NCBI GenBank assembly: GCA_946061355.1
Contig: CAMGRE010000008.1
Span: 1 to 24,753 of the forward strand
Direction: 5' to 3'
DNA: 24,753 nucleotides
Source: an uncultured bacterium
Lineage (GTDB): Bacteria > Bacillota > Clostridia > Lachnospirales > Lachnospiraceae
A program made the position numbers and the translations under genes. Of the stretch, positions 22,659 to 24,753 are shown piece after piece; the stretch's first letter is position 1, and the number at the start of each line of letters is the position of its first letter. A model generated the notes under the pieces. It did not search any database and had not been told where the DNA came from. It saw only the letters and a program-made list of their open reading frames with translations.

Positions 22659-24551
22659 ATGAATACAAAAAAGATTAGACTGTCGTTAATGACGGGGGCT
22701 GTCCTTGTCATTTTAATCGATATGTTTTTTCTGTGGATCTTGAATATGAATGAGGCGGAAGCGGTACAGCAGACGTTAAAGCTGTGTATCCTGATTCTGG
22801 CTGCCGTGGTGATTGCCGCGATCATTCTGTTTTTCTTAAAAGGACCGGTCTTTAACATTTACGGGCAGGTAGAGACGGGAAATATCATGGCGATGCTGAT
22901 ATCCGTCCTTGTCATCATGCAGCTTGCGTTCTCGTTTGAGATCTTTTCCCAGAAAGATCAGGAAATGCGCTCCGAAATGTATGGTGATATGCGCTATATC
23001 ATCGCACAGCTGGAAAACTGTACGGACAGTGAACAGCTGCAGCAGATTCTGGAGGAAGCAGCCGCGGAGTTTGATAGCATCGGAGTCGTGGATATCGCGG
23101 GTCCGGATGATGTGATCCTGCGGTCTTCCGATACAGGGCGTGTCTCAATGAGTGAGGGCACGGCGGAGTACATATTTCCATTTTACAATGATTGTCACAT
23201 CGTATTTCATATGAATCATAATTATCGGGGCAGGCAGATCTTTCAGATCTGGCTGAATCTGGCAACTACACTCGTCATAGCCATCTTTTTTTCCGTGGAA
23301 ATGGTATGGGGCATGATCGGGATGATAAAGAACAAGAACGAATCTGACAGCCGCAGACCGGCGGCGCTTGCCTATGTCCGTCAGATCGCATTCCTGTTCT
23401 ATTTTGCATCCCGCTTATCCTCCGCATTTATTACAATTATGGCAAAGAATCTGGGACAGTCACTGTTCGGATCGGGTTCCAATATGGCAGCAGGTGTTCC
23501 GCAGTCGGCGGAAACCCTGTTCACTTGTGTTGCCATTTTTGCGACGACGGCGCTTCTGGAGAAAAAGGGATGGAAGTTTCCGTTCGGTGTCGGACTTGCT
23601 TTTGTAGCTTTCGGAACACTGCTCAGCGGTCTGTCACCCACGTTGCCTGTCTTTATCCTGGCGAGAGGCATTGTCGGGCTCGGATATGGCTTCTGCTGGA
23701 TGACACTCCGCAATCTCGCGCTGTTCGGACAGGATGAGAAGGAGAAGACATGGGGATTTTCCATGCTGAATGCGGGATTGTATGCGGGTATGAACTGCGG
23801 TTCGGCGCTTGGATCCATCCTGGCGGAGCGCTTCGGCTACCGGAATGTATTTTTCCTTGCGACTGCATTGACGGTGCTGTGCAGCATTTTTATCATACGG
23901 ATGGAGAATGCGGTTCTCCCGAAGACCGGAAGAGACAAACGGGAAAAGACCACAGTGTCTCTGGATCTGTCGGAAAAACTGCGGGTGTTTCTGTTTGCAG
24001 TCTTAATGATCACGCCGTCCTGTATCGTTGCGTCTTATCTCAGTTACTTCCTGCCTCTGTATTATGAGAGTATCGGAAGGAGCGTCTCGGATGTGGGAAG
24101 GGCGCAGCTTTTGTATGGTCTGATCATCGTATACGTAGGTCCCGTTCTCTCGGCGAAGATTATCGAGAAGACGGGAAATCTGCTATGGGCAAACATTGCA
24201 TACAATACGATCTTTTCCGTCGGTCTGATTATCGCAGGTGGTCTGGGCGGGATCGTGCCGTCCATTCTTGCGGTTATTTTTCTCGGTGTTGCCGACAGTT
24301 TCGGATTTGGCGTGCAGAACAACTATTTTCTGGCGTTTCCGGCGGTATCATCACTGGGTGAGAGCAAATCGCTGTCATACTTAAGCTTCCTAAAGAAAAT
24401 AACGGAGATGCTCGGGCCGACCGCGTACGCTGTTATGATCTCTCTCGGGTTTGAGAGGGGACTGCTTGCAATGGGAATTCTGTTTGTGGCAGCCGTACTT
24501 TTGTTTGGAGCATCGCAGATATTGGGGAAAAAGAGGGGATATGTATCATGA
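22659..24551 (+). CDS. MFS transporter with N-terminal extracytoplasmic sensor-like domain
   Basis: A 630-aa membrane protein of two parts. Residues 1-220 have helices at about 10-29, 42-60 and 76-95, then an outside segment of about 100 residues (97-192) and a further helix (197-220). The outside segment has a helix-rich start followed by strands, including SIGVVDIAGPDDVILRSSD, which resembles a small Cache/PAS-like sensor; this is inference. Residues about 238-625 form a 12-helix major facilitator domain (SPTLPVFILARGIVGLGYGF; LAERFGYRNVFFL). Ordinary MFS proteins are about 400 aa, so the extra 220 are the notable part. No PP2C (SpoIIE) domain is attached. GGGGAG is eight bases before the ATG. 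Its stop overlaps the next start (ATGA). Substrate unknown. Confidence 0.85.
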   Translation: MNTKKIRLSLMTGAVLVILIDMFFLWILNMNEAEAVQQTLKLCILILAAVVIAAIILFFLKGPVFNIYGQVETGNIMAMLISVLVIMQLAFSFEIFSQKDQEMRSEMYGDMRYIIAQLENCTDSEQLQQILEEAAAEFDSIGVVDIAGPDDVILRSSDTGRVSMSEGTAEYIFPFYNDCHIVFHMNHNYRGRQIFQIWLNLATTLVIAIFFSVEMVWGMIGMIKNKNESDSRRPAALAYVRQIAFLFYFASRLSSAFITIMAKNLGQSLFGSGSNMAAGVPQSAETLFTCVAIFATTALLEKKGWKFPFGVGLAFVAFGTLLSGLSPTLPVFILARGIVGLGYGFCWMTLRNLALFGQDEKEKTWGFSMLNAGLYAGMNCGSALGSILAERFGYRNVFFLATALTVLCSIFIIRMENAVLPKTGRDKREKTTVSLDLSEKLRVFLFAVLMITPSCIVASYLSYFLPLYYESIGRSVSDVGRAQLLYGLIIVYVGPVLSAKIIEKTGNLLWANIAYNTIFSVGLIIAGGLGGIVPSILAVIFLGVADSFGFGVQNNYFLAFPAVSSLGESKSLSYLSFLKKITEMLGPTAYAVMISLGFERGLLAMGILFVAAVLLFGASQILGKKRGYVS

Positions 24552-24753
24552 GAGTGGGGATTGTGTACGGAGGTACCTCCAGTGAGGCGGAGGCTTCCGA
24601 AAAGAATGCCAAGTCGATTGAGGGAGCACTTCGTACAAAAGGGTATGATGTCCTCATGCTGGAATACGGACCGGATATGATCCGGAGGATCCGTGACAAT
24701 GCGGTTGATATCGTATATCTCTGTGTGCAGGGCAAATATCACGGGGACGGAAC
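24548..24753 (+). CDS. D-alanine--D-alanine ligase-like protein (N-terminal part, cut by window end)
   Basis: Sixty-eight complete codons are visible before the window ends. The opening MRVGIVYGGTSSEAEASEKN and CVQGKYHGDGT match the N-terminal domain of Ddl (usually YGGxSxExxVS and LHGxxGEDG). The ATP-grasp part is not in the window, so activity cannot be judged. The Gln in CVQGKYHGDG and the missing acidic residue before DG are variations from the standard Ddl loop, so it may be a divergent paralogue. The ATG overlaps the MFS stop by four bases (ATGA), indicating translational coupling. Confidence 0.8.
   Translation, partial: MRVGIVYGGTSSEAEASEKNAKSIEGALRTKGYDVLMLEYGPDMIRRIRDNAVDIVYLCVQGKYHGDG

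Noticed and set aside
1..24753. CRISPR arrays, tRNA or rRNA genes, insertion sequences or phage genes
   Set aside because: No regularly spaced repeats, no tRNA-like cloverleaf, no transposase or integrase, and gene content is chromosomal throughout.

Overview
This window is a chromosomal segment of a moderately high-GC member of the Clostridia, most likely Lachnospiraceae. The evidence is the SCIFF peptide and its radical SAM maturase next to a fused SecDF, strong AGGAGG-type ribosome binding sites, a short DHH-family RecJ, a KtrAB-type potassium system, and family-typical protein sequences. I cannot name the genus. Almost everything is on the + strand; the one clear - strand gene is at 11756-13663.

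Layout. (1) 1-3296: hairpin and promoter, then hisS-aspS (two class II aminoacyl-tRNA synthetases). (2) 3389-6082: a signal-less N-acetylmuramoyl-L-alanine amidase, then ktrB and ktrA (K+ uptake channel and its RCK gating subunit), separated by a 36-bp tandem repeat. (3) 6163-11054: a branched-chain amino acid ABC transporter operon, livJ-livH-livM-livG-livF, with a strong promoter before livJ and a structured livJ-livH spacer that probably lowers expression of the membrane and ATPase genes relative to the binding protein. (4) 11132-11755: a cytidylate-kinase-like protein. (5) 11756-13663 (-): an unusual fusion of a CNNM/CorC-type membrane protein with a ProX-type prolyl-tRNA editing domain, with a well-formed internal ribosome binding site and start codon exactly at the junction. 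(6) 13809-18114: a TIGR04086-like membrane protein, the 49-aa SCIFF ranthipeptide precursor scfA, an attenuator-like hairpin, the radical SAM/SPASM maturase scfB, and secDF. (7) 18253-21723: recJ, an acyltransferase-3 membrane protein and a shortened, divergent cis-prenyltransferase (UppS-like), then a terminator. (8) 21773-24753: a new promoter driving a STAS anti-anti-sigma protein, an RsbW-like kinase/anti-sigma factor, an MFS transporter carrying an N-terminal extracytoplasmic sensor-like domain, and a D-Ala-D-Ala ligase-like gene cut off by the window end.

The two most unusual points are the CNNM-ProX fusion with its internal start, and the last operon. In that operon a partner-switching pair (STAS plus RsbW-like) is joined to a sensor-MFS protein and an ATP-grasp ligase, with no PP2C phosphatase or sigma factor visible. 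This could be a membrane-signal-to-regulator module linked to cell-wall precursor metabolism, but that role is inference from gene order only.
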